Source: Prevotellaceae bacterium UBA6398
GTDB taxonomy: Bacteria; Bacteroidota; Bacteroidia; Bacteroidales; Bacteroidaceae
Direction: 5' to 3'
Length of the DNA stretch: 35,408 bases
Assembly (NCBI GenBank): GCA_002437495.1
Contig: DJQA01000013.1
Coordinates: 1-35,408 of the forward strand
Below are positions 7,874 through 16,004 of the stretch, one piece after another; the first letter of the stretch is position 1; the number at the start of each line of letters is the position of its first letter. A program made the translations under genes and the position numbers. Under the pieces are notes generated by a model that saw only the letters and a program-made list of their open reading frames with translations, ran no database searches and was not told the DNA's origin.

Positions 7874-9259
7874 TTATTTTTCTTTGCTCTTTATGTGTTC
7901 TTCGTATTCCGCAATTTCGCGCTCGCCGAAGTGGGCCAGGCCGTAATGCTCATCGTGCTGGCTGAGGTCAAGACCAACCTTTTCGCTCTCTATGCTTACG
8001 CGCATGGGAATGAATCTGTCTATAATCCAATAGCCCAGGTAGCTCATTCCAAAAGTGTAGGCTATTACAATGGCCACGGCAAGCAGATGATACAGGAACA
8101 CTATCACTCCTTCGGTTGTGCCCGAAATGAGTCCTTCGTGAATGAAGATGCCGGTCATTATTGTACCTACAATACCGCCCGTTCCGTGAGTGGGAAACAC
8201 ATCGAGCGCGTCGTCAATACTGCTGTGCGAGCGCCAGTAAACGGTTATGTTGCATATTATTGCTATTACGAACGATATGAATATAGTTTGCCCCACGCTA
8301 ACGTATCCTGCCGAAGGCGTGCAGGCCACAAGTCCCACAACGCAGCCCACTGCCGCTCCCATTGCCGAAGGCTTGCGCCCGCGCAGACAGTCAAAGAATA
8401 TCCAAGTCATCATTGCCGTTGCCGATGCGGTGGTGGTGTTAAGGAAAGCTTTCACCGCCTGTCCGTCGGCATGCAGCGAGCTACCTGCGTTGAACCCGAA
8501 CCAGCCCAGCCACAGCAACGCCGCGCCCAAAAGCACGAAAGGTATGTTTGCGGGTTCCTCGTCCTTGGTTGTGGTGCGCCTTCTGCCCAGGAAGATAGCT
8601 CCCGCAAGGGCTGCAACGCCCGAGGATGCGTGAACCACTATACCGCCGGCAAAGTCAACAACGCCCCATTTCAAGAACAGTCCGTCGGGATGCCATGTAA
8701 GGTGTGCCAGGGGGCAGTAAATGAACACAAAGAAGAAAATCATGAAAAACAGGTATGCCGAAAACCTAACCCTCTCGGCAAACGACCCGGTTATGAGCGA
8801 CGGGGTGATGATGGCAAACTTCATTTGGAACAGCGCATATAGCGCAAGTGGTATTGTGGCCCCGCCCAGGGTTTTGCCGGTTGGGGTAGTGTAAATCCCG
8901 GCTCCCACGTTACGGAACATCGCAAAGGTTGTGGGGTCGCCTATAACTCCGCCAATGTCATCACCGAAGCACAGGCTGAAACCGAACGCCACCCACAGCA
9001 CGGTTATTATGCCCATGGCTATAAAGCTTTGTAGCATGGTTGAGATTACATTGCGTGCGCCCACCATGCCGCCATAGAAGAACGAAAGTCCGGGGGTCAT
9101 CATGAGCACGAAGATGGTGGCGGTGATGAGCCATGCCACATCGGCGCCGTTGATTTTCGAGAAGTCGCATACAAAACTCGATTCCGGCGCAAAGAGACCC
9201 GCTATGGTTATAATCACCATAAGCCCCATAAGGATAATCCATTTCTTTTTGATTTTCAT
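7874..9259 (-). CDS. amtB: Ammonium transporter
   Basis: A 461-aa Amt/Rh-family channel that conducts ammonium across the inner membrane. Eleven or so hydrophobic segments are visible. PGLSFFYGGMV is the conserved pore-region signature. D202 and H210 (in VVDFAGGIVVHASSG) and H358 (in DVFPTHGTGG) fit the E. coli D160, H168 and H318 positions. The ATG at 9259 (MKIKKKW) is preferred over 9292 because it begins the first membrane region directly and lies 31 bp after a good -7 box. The C-terminal cytoplasmic tail is about 45 residues. No glnK (PII) gene is adjacent, although amtB and glnK are commonly paired; the regulator must be elsewhere or absent. Confidence 0.95.
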   Translation of the reverse strand: MKIKKKWIILMGLMVIITIAGLFAPESSFVCDFSKINGADVAWLITATIFVLMMTPGLSFFYGGMVGARNVISTMLQSFIAMGIITVLWVAFGFSLCFGDDIGGVIGDPTTFAMFRNVGAGIYTTPTGKTLGGATIPLALYALFQMKFAIITPSLITGSFAERVRFSAYLFFMIFFFVFIYCPLAHLTWHPDGLFLKWGVVDFAGGIVVHASSGVAALAGAIFLGRRRTTTKDEEPANIPFVLLGAALLWLGWFGFNAGSSLHADGQAVKAFLNTTTASATAMMTWIFFDCLRGRKPSAMGAAVGCVVGLVACTPSAGYVSVGQTIFISFVIAIICNITVYWRSHSSIDDALDVFPTHGTGGIVGTIMTGIFIHEGLISGTTEGVIVFLYHLLAVAIVIAYTFGMSYLGYWIIDRFIPMRVSIESEKVGLDLSQHDEHYGLAHFGEREIAEYEEHIKSKEK

Positions 9260-9289
9260 ATCAAGTTTACTTTTTGTAGGTTTGCGGTG

Positions 9290-9297
9290 CAAAATTA
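9290..9297 (-). promoter_or_regulatory. -7 box of amtB
   Basis: CAAAATTA on the plus strand reads TAATTTTG on the minus strand, a match to TAnnTTTG. A CAA (9321-9323, minus-strand TTG) lies 23 bp further out, slightly beyond the usual spacing. Confidence 0.5.
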
Positions 9298-9466
9298 AGT
9301 CGGGTATATGAAAAAATATCCAAGTTTGGAGTAAAAAGAAAGCAAATCGTTTGTTTAACCGTTAAAACGGCAACCAAAGTTTTGAAAAGGCGGATTTTTG
9401 CGACTAACGCCCGAAAGCAAATCCGATATATCCTGCCAATGGCGCGCCAATGCGGAAGCCCGGAAA

Positions 9467-9550
9467 ATTACATCGGATGCAGGAAAAACCATGTCCTATG
9501 TAGAAAAAATTACATCAGACATAATTCAAATTACATCAGACCTTTTTTCT
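9467..9550 (-). repeat. 21-bp repeat array B (4 units)
   Basis: Four exact 21-bp units start at 9467, 9488, 9509 and 9530. Read on the minus strand the order is GGTCTGATGTA, TATGTCTGATGTA, TACATAGGACATG, TGCATCCGATGTA, each with a T-rich spacer. The second unit is identical to the second unit of array D, and the first carries the same GGTC start as arrays D and E. The array is therefore a homologous four-unit element and not random tandem duplication. Confidence 0.9.
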
Positions 9551-9701
9551 CTATTTGCAAACATTTGGAAGTTAGCAAGTTACAATGGTAATAGTATTTG
9601 GGATATTTTGCTTGTAAACAGAAGATTACGGAATTTCCGCCCAAACGGCGCGCCAAACGCCCCAAACCGCCGCTGCCGCGTTGCAAAAACGGCGCAATTC
9701 A

Positions 9702-9720
9702 GGGCGTATGCAATACGCCC
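9702..9720. repeat. GGGCGTATGC palindromic repeat, single copy
   Basis: GGGCGTATGCAATACGCCC has 8-bp perfect arms around GCA. The same palindrome family occurs twice near 23074-23162 and twice at the right edge (35221-35329). Confidence 0.75.
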
Positions 9721-9925
9721 CTGCATATATGCAATATGCGGTTAATCAACAAACCACCCGCCGTGGGGGCGTTTTGCTTACGTCATGTGTCCCACCGCCC
9801 AAAATATGCCAATCATAATCGTAATGGCAAACACAGCCACCCGCCGCCGCATCATGAATTTTGCTTCCGGGATGTAATAATTTTTGGGGTTGTCTGTTAT
9901 ATGTGTGAAAACTGTTTTAAGGATT

Positions 9926-10720
9926 ATGTACAAAACAACGGACGACAAACTTTTTGTGGGCAGGGGAGTGTACACCTTCGTGGTGTTTGCGGCTTTTGCG
10001 GTGTATTTTTTGATGATAACGGGCATTGTGCCGCGTTCGTTCAACCTGAGGATGAGCGATGCCAGCTTCCCGCTGTTCTATCTGCTGTGCGGCGTTATGT
10101 TTGTGGCGGTTCTTGTTGCCGCCCACCGCCGCAACTTCGTGAATGCTGCGGGGCTTGGGCGCGGTGCGGCGCGGGGTTTTGCCCGTGCCGCCATTTGTGT
10201 GCTTCCCATGTTCATCTATATGTTCCTTGCCGGGAGCTGTTCGCGCCCCGGCAACATGCTTTTCCTGTTCAACACCGCCTTTGTGGCAGGCTTTTTCGAG
10301 GAGTTCATATTCCGTGGCTTTTTGCTGGGGCAACTGTTCAGGTACTGCCGCTGGGGCTTTGTGCCGGCGAGCCTTGCCGCCGCCGTGTTTTTCGGCGTGG
10401 GGCACGTGTTCCAGGGCGGCGACGCTGTTTCGGCGTTTTTCGCGGCGCTCGTAACCGCGCTCGGGAGCGTGTTTTTCGGCTGGCTGTATGTGGAGAGCCG
10501 TTACAACCTTTGGTTTGTGGTGTTCCTGCACGTGTTTATGAATCTTGTGTGGACGCTCTTTTCCGCCTCGGTCAACGGGGTGGTGGGAAGCCTTGTCCCC
10601 AACCTGTTCCGCCTGCTCGTTATGGCAGTTGCCGTTGCAACGGTTGTTGCATCAAAGAAACGTTCGGGACAGCCGTATGTGGTTAACCGCCACACACTTT
10701 GGCGTAACCGACAGTGCTGA
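9926..10720 (+). CDS. CPBP family intramembrane metalloprotease
   Basis: A 264-aa polytopic membrane protein of the CPBP (Abi/Rce1-like) family. The family motifs are present: EEFIFRG (E125, E126, R130), FGVGH (H160) and HVFMN (H202, N206), which together form the putative metal site within membrane helices. About six to eight hydrophobic segments are visible. The ATG at 9926 is preferred over the TTG at 9884. Bacterial members process or modify membrane proteins or act in bacteriocin self-immunity; the substrate here is unknown. The gene stands alone between the amtB divergent region and leuS, with 123 bp before leuS. Confidence 0.85.
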   Translation: MYKTTDDKLFVGRGVYTFVVFAAFAVYFLMITGIVPRSFNLRMSDASFPLFYLLCGVMFVAVLVAAHRRNFVNAAGLGRGAARGFARAAICVLPMFIYMFLAGSCSRPGNMLFLFNTAFVAGFFEEFIFRGFLLGQLFRYCRWGFVPASLAAAVFFGVGHVFQGGDAVSAFFAALVTALGSVFFGWLYVESRYNLWFVVFLHVFMNLVWTLFSASVNGVVGSLVPNLFRLLVMAVAVATVVASKKRSGQPYVVNRHTLWRNRQC

Positions 10721-10783
10721 ATGCCGGCGCGGAAAGTGGGGACGTTTCGGGGCGTGGCGGCGGCTTACGTCAAACTAAATTGC

Positions 10784-10791
10784 TATCTTTG
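10784..10791 (+). promoter_or_regulatory. -7 box of leuS
   Basis: TATCTTTG matches TAnnTTTG and lies 52 bp before the leuS ATG. The -33 region is weak (GGCTT). Confidence 0.5.
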
Positions 10792-10843
10792 CGCACGGAA
10801 TGCGGACTGTGGTTTCGCAGCATAACTTATTACGATAATTAAA

Positions 10844-13690
10844 ATGGATTACGAGTTCAGAAAGATAGAGGAGAAATGGCGCAAGATATGGGCCGCAAAA
10901 AATATATACCACGTAACCGAGGACACCTCAAAGCCCAAATACTACGTGCTTAACATGTTCCCCTATCCATCGGGGGCGGGGCTCCATGTGGGGCATCCCC
11001 TCGGCTATATAGCAAGCGACATATACGCCAGATACAAACGCCTTTGCGGGTTCAACGTGCTCAACCCCATGGGATACGATGCCTACGGACTTCCCGCAGA
11101 GCAGTACGCCATACAAACAGGGCAGCATCCTGCCGTAACCACGGTGAAGAACATAGCACGCTACCGCGAGCAGCTCGACAAGATAGGTTTTTCGTTCGAC
11201 TGGGACCGCGAGGTGCGTACCTGCGACCCATCGTATTACAAATGGACACAGTGGGCGTTCATACTCATGTTCAACAGCTATTATTCGAATGCCGAAAAAA
11301 AGGCTCTTCCAATCGAGAGGCTTGTAAGGCATTTCGAGCAAAACGGGACGGCCGGCGTTGACGCGGCTTGCAGCGAGGAGCAGGATTTTACCGCAGAGGA
11401 GTGGAACGCCAAGAGCGAAAAGGAAAAGCAGCAAACGCTTATGAACTACCGCATAGCCTATCTTGGCGAAACAGAGGTTAACTGGTGCGCCCGGCTTGGC
11501 ACGGTGCTCGCAAACGACGAGGTTGTCGACGGCGTGTCTGTGAGGGGCGGCTATCCTGTTGTGCAGAAAAAAATGAAACAATGGTGTTTGCGCGTGTCGG
11601 CATACGCACAGCGTCTGCTCGATGGGCTTGACACCATAGACTGGACCGACTCGATAAAGGAAACGCAACGCAACTGGATTGGCCGAAGCGAGGGAACGGA
11701 AGTTGTATTCTCGGTGAAAGACAGCGACAAGAAGTTCACCATTTTCACAACCCGCGCCGACACCATGTTTGGCGTAACGTTCATGGTGCTTGCTCCCGAG
11801 AGCGAGTTGGTTGACGAGCTCACAACAACCTCACAAGCCCAAGCTGTAAAAGCATACGTCGAAGCCACCAAAAAACGCACCGAGCGCGAACGCATAGCCG
11901 ACAGAAGGGTTTCAGGCGTTTTCTCGGGCTCGTATGCCATAAATCCGTTCACCGGAGAGGAAATCCCTGTGTGGATAAGCGATTATGTGCTTGCCGGCTA
12001 CGGCACGGGCGCAATTATGGCCGTTCCCGCACACGACAGCCGCGACTATGCATTTGCAAAGCATTTCAATCTGCCCGTAATCCCACTTATCGAGGGCTGC
12101 GATGTGTCGGAGGAGAGCTTCGATGCAAAAGAGGGCATAGTAACAAATTCCCCGCGCAAGGGCGCAAAACCGTATATAGACTTTTCGCTGAACGGTCTCA
12201 CCGTGAAAGAGGCCATTGCGGCAACCAAGAAATATGTAAGAGAACATAAACTCGGACGGGTAAAGGTAAACTACCGCCTGCGCGATGCAATTTTCTCGCG
12301 CCAGCGTTATTGGGGCGAGCCTTTCCCGGTTTACTATAAGGACGGCATGCCTTGTATGCTCCCGGTGGAGTGCCTGCCGCTCGAACTTCCCGAAATAGAC
12401 AAATACGAACCCACCGAAACGGGCGAGCCTCCGTTGGGGCGCGCAAAAATGTGGGCATGGAACGAAAAGGAACGCAAAGTGGTTGACAAGGCTCTTGTTG
12501 ACAATGTAACGGTGTTCCCCCTCGAATTGTGCACAATGCCGGGCTTTGCAGGCTCATCGGCATACTACCTGCGCTATATGGACGCACACAACGACAAAGC
12601 TCTTGTTTCGCCCGAGGCCGACAATTATTGGAAATGCGTTGACCTTTATGTTGGCGGCACAGAGCACGCCACGGGGCATCTTATTTATTCTCGTTTCTGG
12701 AACAAGGTGCTTCACGATTATGGCTACTCAGTGGTGGAGGAACCTTTCGCGAAACTGATAAACCAGGGAATGATACAGGGACGCTCAAATTTTGTTTACC
12801 GCATAAAAGAAGGCGAGAACAAAGGCAAGTTCGTGTCTCTTGGATTGAAGGATAATTATGATGTAACGCCAATACACGTTGACGTTAACATAGTATCAAA
12901 CGATATTCTCGATACAGAGGCTTTCCGCAATTGGAGACCGGAATTCAAAAACGCCGAGTTCATTCTCGAAAACGGCAAGTATGTTTGCGGCTGGGCCATA
13001 GAGAAAATGTCGAAGAGCATGTTCAACGTGGTGAACCCCGACATGGTTGTTGAACACTACGGGGCAGACACCCTTAGGCTTTACGAAATGTTCCTCGGTC
13101 CTATAAACCAAAGCAAGCCGTGGGACAGCAACGGCATTGACGGTTGCTCGCGCTTTTTGCACAAGCTGTGGAATTTGTTCTACGGCAAGGACGGAGCTTT
13201 TGTTCCCAATGATGCCGAGCCAACGGAGAACAACCTGCGCACCTTGCACAAGCTCATAAAGAAAGTTACCGAAGACATAAACAACTTCTCCTACAACACA
13301 GCCATTTCGGCCTTCATGATAGCCGTGGGAGAACTTAATACACAGAAATGCACCTCCCGAAAGGTTTTGGAGCAGCTTGTGGTGCTTATTGCGCCGTTTG
13401 CGCCCCACATAGCCGAAGAACTATGGGAGCAGCTTGGCCACACACAGAGTGTATGCAATGCAAAGTGGCCCGAATTCAACGAAAAGTACATAAAGGAAAG
13501 CAGCGTAACGCTAAGCGTGTCGTTCAACGGCAAAACACGCTTCACCATGCAGTTTCCCGCCGAAGCAACGAAAGAGGAGGTTGAAAAAGGAGTACTTGCC
13601 TGCGAACAGGCAAGGAAATACCTTGACGGCAAACAGATAGTTAAGGTGATTGTTGTGCCGCGGCGCATTGTGAACATTGTTGTGCGTTGA
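10844..13690 (+). CDS. leuS: Leucine--tRNA ligase
   Basis: A 948-aa class I aminoacyl-tRNA synthetase that charges tRNA-Leu in the cytoplasm. The HIGH motif is HVGH (48-51) within YPSGAGLHVGHPLGY, and the KMSKS motif is 721-725. The CP1 editing domain shows TTRADTMFGVTF and GTGAIMAVPAHDSRD, where the aspartate region removes misactivated residues. The C-terminal anticodon-binding part (LIAPFAPHIAEELWEQLG) is complete. The length fits longer Bacteroidetes LeuS proteins (E. coli 860 aa). It is the first gene of a tight cluster, with 36 bp to the YitT gene and then an ATGA overlap. Confidence 0.98.
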   Translation: MDYEFRKIEEKWRKIWAAKNIYHVTEDTSKPKYYVLNMFPYPSGAGLHVGHPLGYIASDIYARYKRLCGFNVLNPMGYDAYGLPAEQYAIQTGQHPAVTTVKNIARYREQLDKIGFSFDWDREVRTCDPSYYKWTQWAFILMFNSYYSNAEKKALPIERLVRHFEQNGTAGVDAACSEEQDFTAEEWNAKSEKEKQQTLMNYRIAYLGETEVNWCARLGTVLANDEVVDGVSVRGGYPVVQKKMKQWCLRVSAYAQRLLDGLDTIDWTDSIKETQRNWIGRSEGTEVVFSVKDSDKKFTIFTTRADTMFGVTFMVLAPESELVDELTTTSQAQAVKAYVEATKKRTERERIADRRVSGVFSGSYAINPFTGEEIPVWISDYVLAGYGTGAIMAVPAHDSRDYAFAKHFNLPVIPLIEGCDVSEESFDAKEGIVTNSPRKGAKPYIDFSLNGLTVKEAIAATKKYVREHKLGRVKVNYRLRDAIFSRQRYWGEPFPVYYKDGMPCMLPVECLPLELPEIDKYEPTETGEPPLGRAKMWAWNEKERKVVDKALVDNVTVFPLELCTMPGFAGSSAYYLRYMDAHNDKALVSPEADNYWKCVDLYVGGTEHATGHLIYSRFWNKVLHDYGYSVVEEPFAKLINQGMIQGRSNFVYRIKEGENKGKFVSLGLKDNYDVTPIHVDVNIVSNDILDTEAFRNWRPEFKNAEFILENGKYVCGWAIEKMSKSMFNVVNPDMVVEHYGADTLRLYEMFLGPINQSKPWDSNGIDGCSRFLHKLWNLFYGKDGAFVPNDAEPTENNLRTLHKLIKKVTEDINNFSYNTAISAFMIAVGELNTQKCTSRKVLEQLVVLIAPFAPHIAEELWEQLGHTQSVCNAKWPEFNEKYIKESSVTLSVSFNGKTRFTMQFPAEATKEEVEKGVLACEQARKYLDGKQIVKVIVVPRRIVNIVVR

Positions 13691-13726
13691 AAATAAGTAT
13701 CCGCTCTTCGGGGCGGCAATAAACAT

Positions 13727-14662
13727 ATGGAACATTCTTTGAGCATGCCGGGTGTAAAGATGACACCCATGCAGTATGTACACGATTACGCGCTGATAAC
13801 ATTCGGATTGTTGTGTTATGCAGTGGGGTTTACTTGCTTCATACTGCCTTATCAAATAACCACGGGTGCGGTGGCAGGTATCGGCGCGGTTATATTCTAC
13901 GCCACCCATGGCGCATTCCCCGCACACTACACGTTTTTGATTATTAACTCTGCCCTGCTCATTGCAGCCATAAAGGAGCTTGGCTGGCGCTTCTGCGTAA
14001 AGACAATCTACGCGGTGCTTGTGCTAAGCGCGTTCATGGCTGTTGGAAAGGATTTGATGCAAGGCGTGCAGGGATTTCCGCTCAATTCCGAGCATCTACC
14101 CATACTCCTGGGCAAAAACCAAGGGTTCATGGCGTGCGTAATAGGGGCTTTGCTCGAGGGCATAGGCATAGGACTTGTCTTCTTACAGGGCGGCAGCACC
14201 GGCGGAACCGACATAATAGCCGCGATAGTGAACAAGTATCGCGACATAACCATAGGGCAGATGATGATAGTGCTTGACATAATAATCATCACTTCTTCGC
14301 TTTTCACTCCGGTGGGCGACCTCACGAAACTTCTCTTCGGCTATTGCACGCTCATCATAACCAACACCACGCTCGACTATGTGCTCAACGCCGGTAGGCA
14401 GAGCGTGCAGTTTCTTATCATATCCCGGCATTACGAAAGCATAGCCTCGGCCATAGAATACTATCATCGTGGCGTTACGGTGCTCGACGGACACGGCTGG
14501 TATAGCAAGCAGGAGCAAAAGGTGCTGGTTGTGCTCGCGCGGCGCAGGGAGAGCAAGGATATATTCCGCATAATACAGCATACCGACCCCAACGCCTTTG
14601 TTTCGCAGAGCAAGGTAATAGGCGTTTACGGCGAGGGATTCGACAAAGTAAAGGTGAAATGA
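13727..14662 (+). CDS. YitT family membrane protein (DUF161/DUF2179)
   Basis: A 311-aa protein with about five transmembrane segments in residues 18-210 (the family's YitT_membrane region, including FCVKTIYAVLVL and GGSTGGTDIIA) and a C-terminal soluble DUF2179 domain (about 220-300, with GVTVLDGHGWYS and PNAFVSQSKVIGVYGEGF). GVTVLDGHGWYS and the final EGF are highly typical of the family, so identification is firm although the transported or sensed molecule is unknown. Start at 13727 is the first ATG after leuS; internal starts at residues 7 and 12 are possible. Its last codons overlap the next gene by ATGA. Confidence 0.9.
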   Translation: MEHSLSMPGVKMTPMQYVHDYALITFGLLCYAVGFTCFILPYQITTGAVAGIGAVIFYATHGAFPAHYTFLIINSALLIAAIKELGWRFCVKTIYAVLVLSAFMAVGKDLMQGVQGFPLNSEHLPILLGKNQGFMACVIGALLEGIGIGLVFLQGGSTGGTDIIAAIVNKYRDITIGQMMIVLDIIIITSSLFTPVGDLTKLLFGYCTLIITNTTLDYVLNAGRQSVQFLIISRHYESIASAIEYYHRGVTVLDGHGWYSKQEQKVLVVLARRRESKDIFRIIQHTDPNAFVSQSKVIGVYGEGFDKVKVK

Positions 14663-15486
14663 TTTCGCAACCCCTCAGGCGGTTCACGGTTGTGCCGCAG
14701 GGCGGGCTGGGAAACCGCATGCGCGTGATTCGTTCGGCTTACGCGCTTGCGCTTGAAACGGGAGTCGATGTGCGTGTGGCTTTTGCCGAAAACGCCGAAT
14801 GCCGCTGCCGCTTCGAGGATGTGTTTGCCAAAATTGAGTTGCCTTCGGGCAATTTCCACATCATCCCGGCAGGTTTGCTTGATGCCCCTCCGTCAAGGCG
14901 CAACTTTCATCTGCCGCAAATTGCCCGCACATTTTTTTACGACCTGCAGCTCAACGGTTTCGCCGCATACGGAAAAGAAGAATTATTGCGTTTGCCGGTT
15001 GCATGTAAAAGGATTTACATTTCAACGTGCTACGAGTTTTTCGGAAGTGCGCCCGAAATGCAATCCCTGTTCAAACCTTCTGTAGCTGTAAATGAAGCGT
15101 TGAGGGGCATTACGGAGCGTTTTGCCGGCAGGATGGTGGGTTTACATGTTCGCACCACAGACAACGCGCCGGCGGTGAGCAAAAGTCCTTATAAACTGTT
15201 TGAAGAAGCCGCCCGCAGAGAATTGGAAAAACATCCCGAAACAATATTTTTCCTCGCAACCGACGGCAGCGAGGTAAAACGCCGCTTCGTATCGGAATTT
15301 GGCAGCAGGGTGATAACATCCGAAGCCGAACTTTCGCGTTCCACCGTAAAGGGAATGATTGCGGCAGCGGCCGATATGTTCGCCCTTTCCCGCTGCGATG
15401 TAATTTACGGCAGCCATTACTCCTCGTTTTCCGAAATAGCCGCCGAACTTGGCGGAAAGCGTGCCGAAATCCTTAGGCTGTCTTAG
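14659..15486 (+). CDS. Fucosyltransferase-like glycosyltransferase
   Basis: A 275-aa protein that starts inside the YitT stop (ATGA overlap), implying translational coupling. The glycine-rich PQGGLGNRMR (13-22), LHVRTTDN (162-169), FFLATD (197-202) and GSHYSSFSEIAAELGGK (251-267) resemble the GDP-binding Rossmann core of the alpha-1,2/1,6/O-fucosyltransferase superfamily (NodZ/GT11/GT23-like). The HxR motif contacts the sugar-nucleotide diphosphate in that superfamily. No signal peptide or membrane segment is visible. I infer a cytoplasmic transferase acting on a surface glycan precursor. The acceptor is unknown and the donor GDP-fucose is inferred only. It sits next to leuS and yitT and is not in a glycan locus. 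Confidence 0.7.
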   Translation: MISQPLRRFTVVPQGGLGNRMRVIRSAYALALETGVDVRVAFAENAECRCRFEDVFAKIELPSGNFHIIPAGLLDAPPSRRNFHLPQIARTFFYDLQLNGFAAYGKEELLRLPVACKRIYISTCYEFFGSAPEMQSLFKPSVAVNEALRGITERFAGRMVGLHVRTTDNAPAVSKSPYKLFEEAARRELEKHPETIFFLATDGSEVKRRFVSEFGSRVITSEAELSRSTVKGMIAAAADMFALSRCDVIYGSHYSSFSEIAAELGGKRAEILRLS

Positions 15487-15550
15487 AAGAGAGTCCCAAA
15501 TCCCATGCCGGGCCCGGAGCTTTGCTTTGCATTTCATCGCGCGGGGCTGA

Positions 15551-15613
15551 AACTACATCGGACATAAATAAAACTACATCGGACATAGGAAAAACTATGT
15601 CCGATGTAGTTTT
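15551..15613. repeat. 21-bp repeat array C (3 units)
   Basis: Three exact 21-bp units start at 15551, 15572 and 15593. The first two carry the core TACATCGGACATA and the third carries its inverse TATGTCCGATGTA. The second and third units therefore form a perfect inverted repeat (see the terminator entry). It lies between convergent genes. Confidence 0.9.
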
Positions 15614-15615
15614 TG
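15570..15615. terminator. Perfect 19-bp stem built from two inverted repeat units
   Basis: Positions 15570-15588 and 15595-15613 are exact reverse complements around the 6-nt loop GAAAAA. The stem begins AAAA and ends TTTT, with a further TT following on the plus strand. It lies between the stop codons of the convergent genes at 15486 and 15639. It should terminate both directions. Confidence 0.7.
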
Positions 15616-15638
15616 CAGTTTCTACGCTTTCGGCGCGG

Positions 15639-15860
15639 TCAATACTCGTCCTCGTTGAAGAAGAAGTCTTCCTTTGTGGGGTAGTCGGGCCACACGTCCT
15701 CGATGTTTTCATACACTTCGCCTTCGTCTTCCAGTTCCTGAAGGTTTTCGATAACTTCCATCGGGGCGCCCGATCGTGTGGCGTAGTCAATCAACTCGTC
15801 TTTTGTGGCGGGCCATGGCGCATCTTCGAGTTTTGAAGCTAATTCAAGTGTCCAATACAT
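15639..15860 (-). CDS. DUF2795 domain-containing small protein
   Basis: A 73-aa acidic protein starting MYWTLELASKLEDAPWPATK, which is the characteristic start of DUF2795 proteins in Bacteroidetes. The single domain (about 5-50, PATKDELIDYATRSGAPMEVIENLQEL) is predicted to be a helical bundle, followed by an acidic tail (IEDVWPDYPTKEDFFFNEDEY). The ATG at 15860 is preferred over 15920 because the upstream extension covers the promoter. The function of the family is not established. It is monocistronic with its own promoter; the array C hairpin can end its transcript. Confidence 0.85.
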   Translation of the reverse strand: MYWTLELASKLEDAPWPATKDELIDYATRSGAPMEVIENLQELEDEGEVYENIEDVWPDYPTKEDFFFNEDEY

Positions 15861-15890
15861 AGTTTTTGACGTTATATTTTGAAAACGGCG

Positions 15891-15921
15891 CAAAATTACA
15901 ATGTTATTCCGAATAAGCAAG
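15891..15921 (-). promoter_or_regulatory. Promoter of the DUF2795 gene
   Basis: On the minus strand CTTG (15918-15921) and TAATTTTG (15891-15898) are separated by exactly 19 bp, as in Bacteroides sigma-AB promoters. The predicted transcript starts about 25 nt before the ATG at 15860. Confidence 0.65.
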
Positions 15922-16004
15922 AAAAAAGGGAGAAAAAATCATGCTATTGTGTTAATTATTAGAATTAAAAAGCGGAGACATTGCAGTGTGTGCGGCGCAG
16001 GGGA

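Larger units (their letters stand above)
9260..9925. other. Divergent intergenic region amtB / CPBP protease
   Basis: No gene is visible. It holds the amtB promoter, 21-bp array B (9467-9550) and a GGGCGTAT-type palindrome (9702-9720). Plus-strand open frames here overlap the array or the CPBP gene in another frame and look non-coding. Confidence 0.55.

Noticed and set aside
7823..8842. 339-aa open frame on the plus strand opposite amtB
   Set aside because: It lies antisense to a clearly conserved transporter and has an unlikely composition rich in C, H and R. It is a shadow frame.
9598..10686. 362-aa plus-strand frame overlapping the CPBP gene
   Set aside because: Its cysteine- and arginine-rich translation has no family features, while the other frame carries all CPBP motifs.
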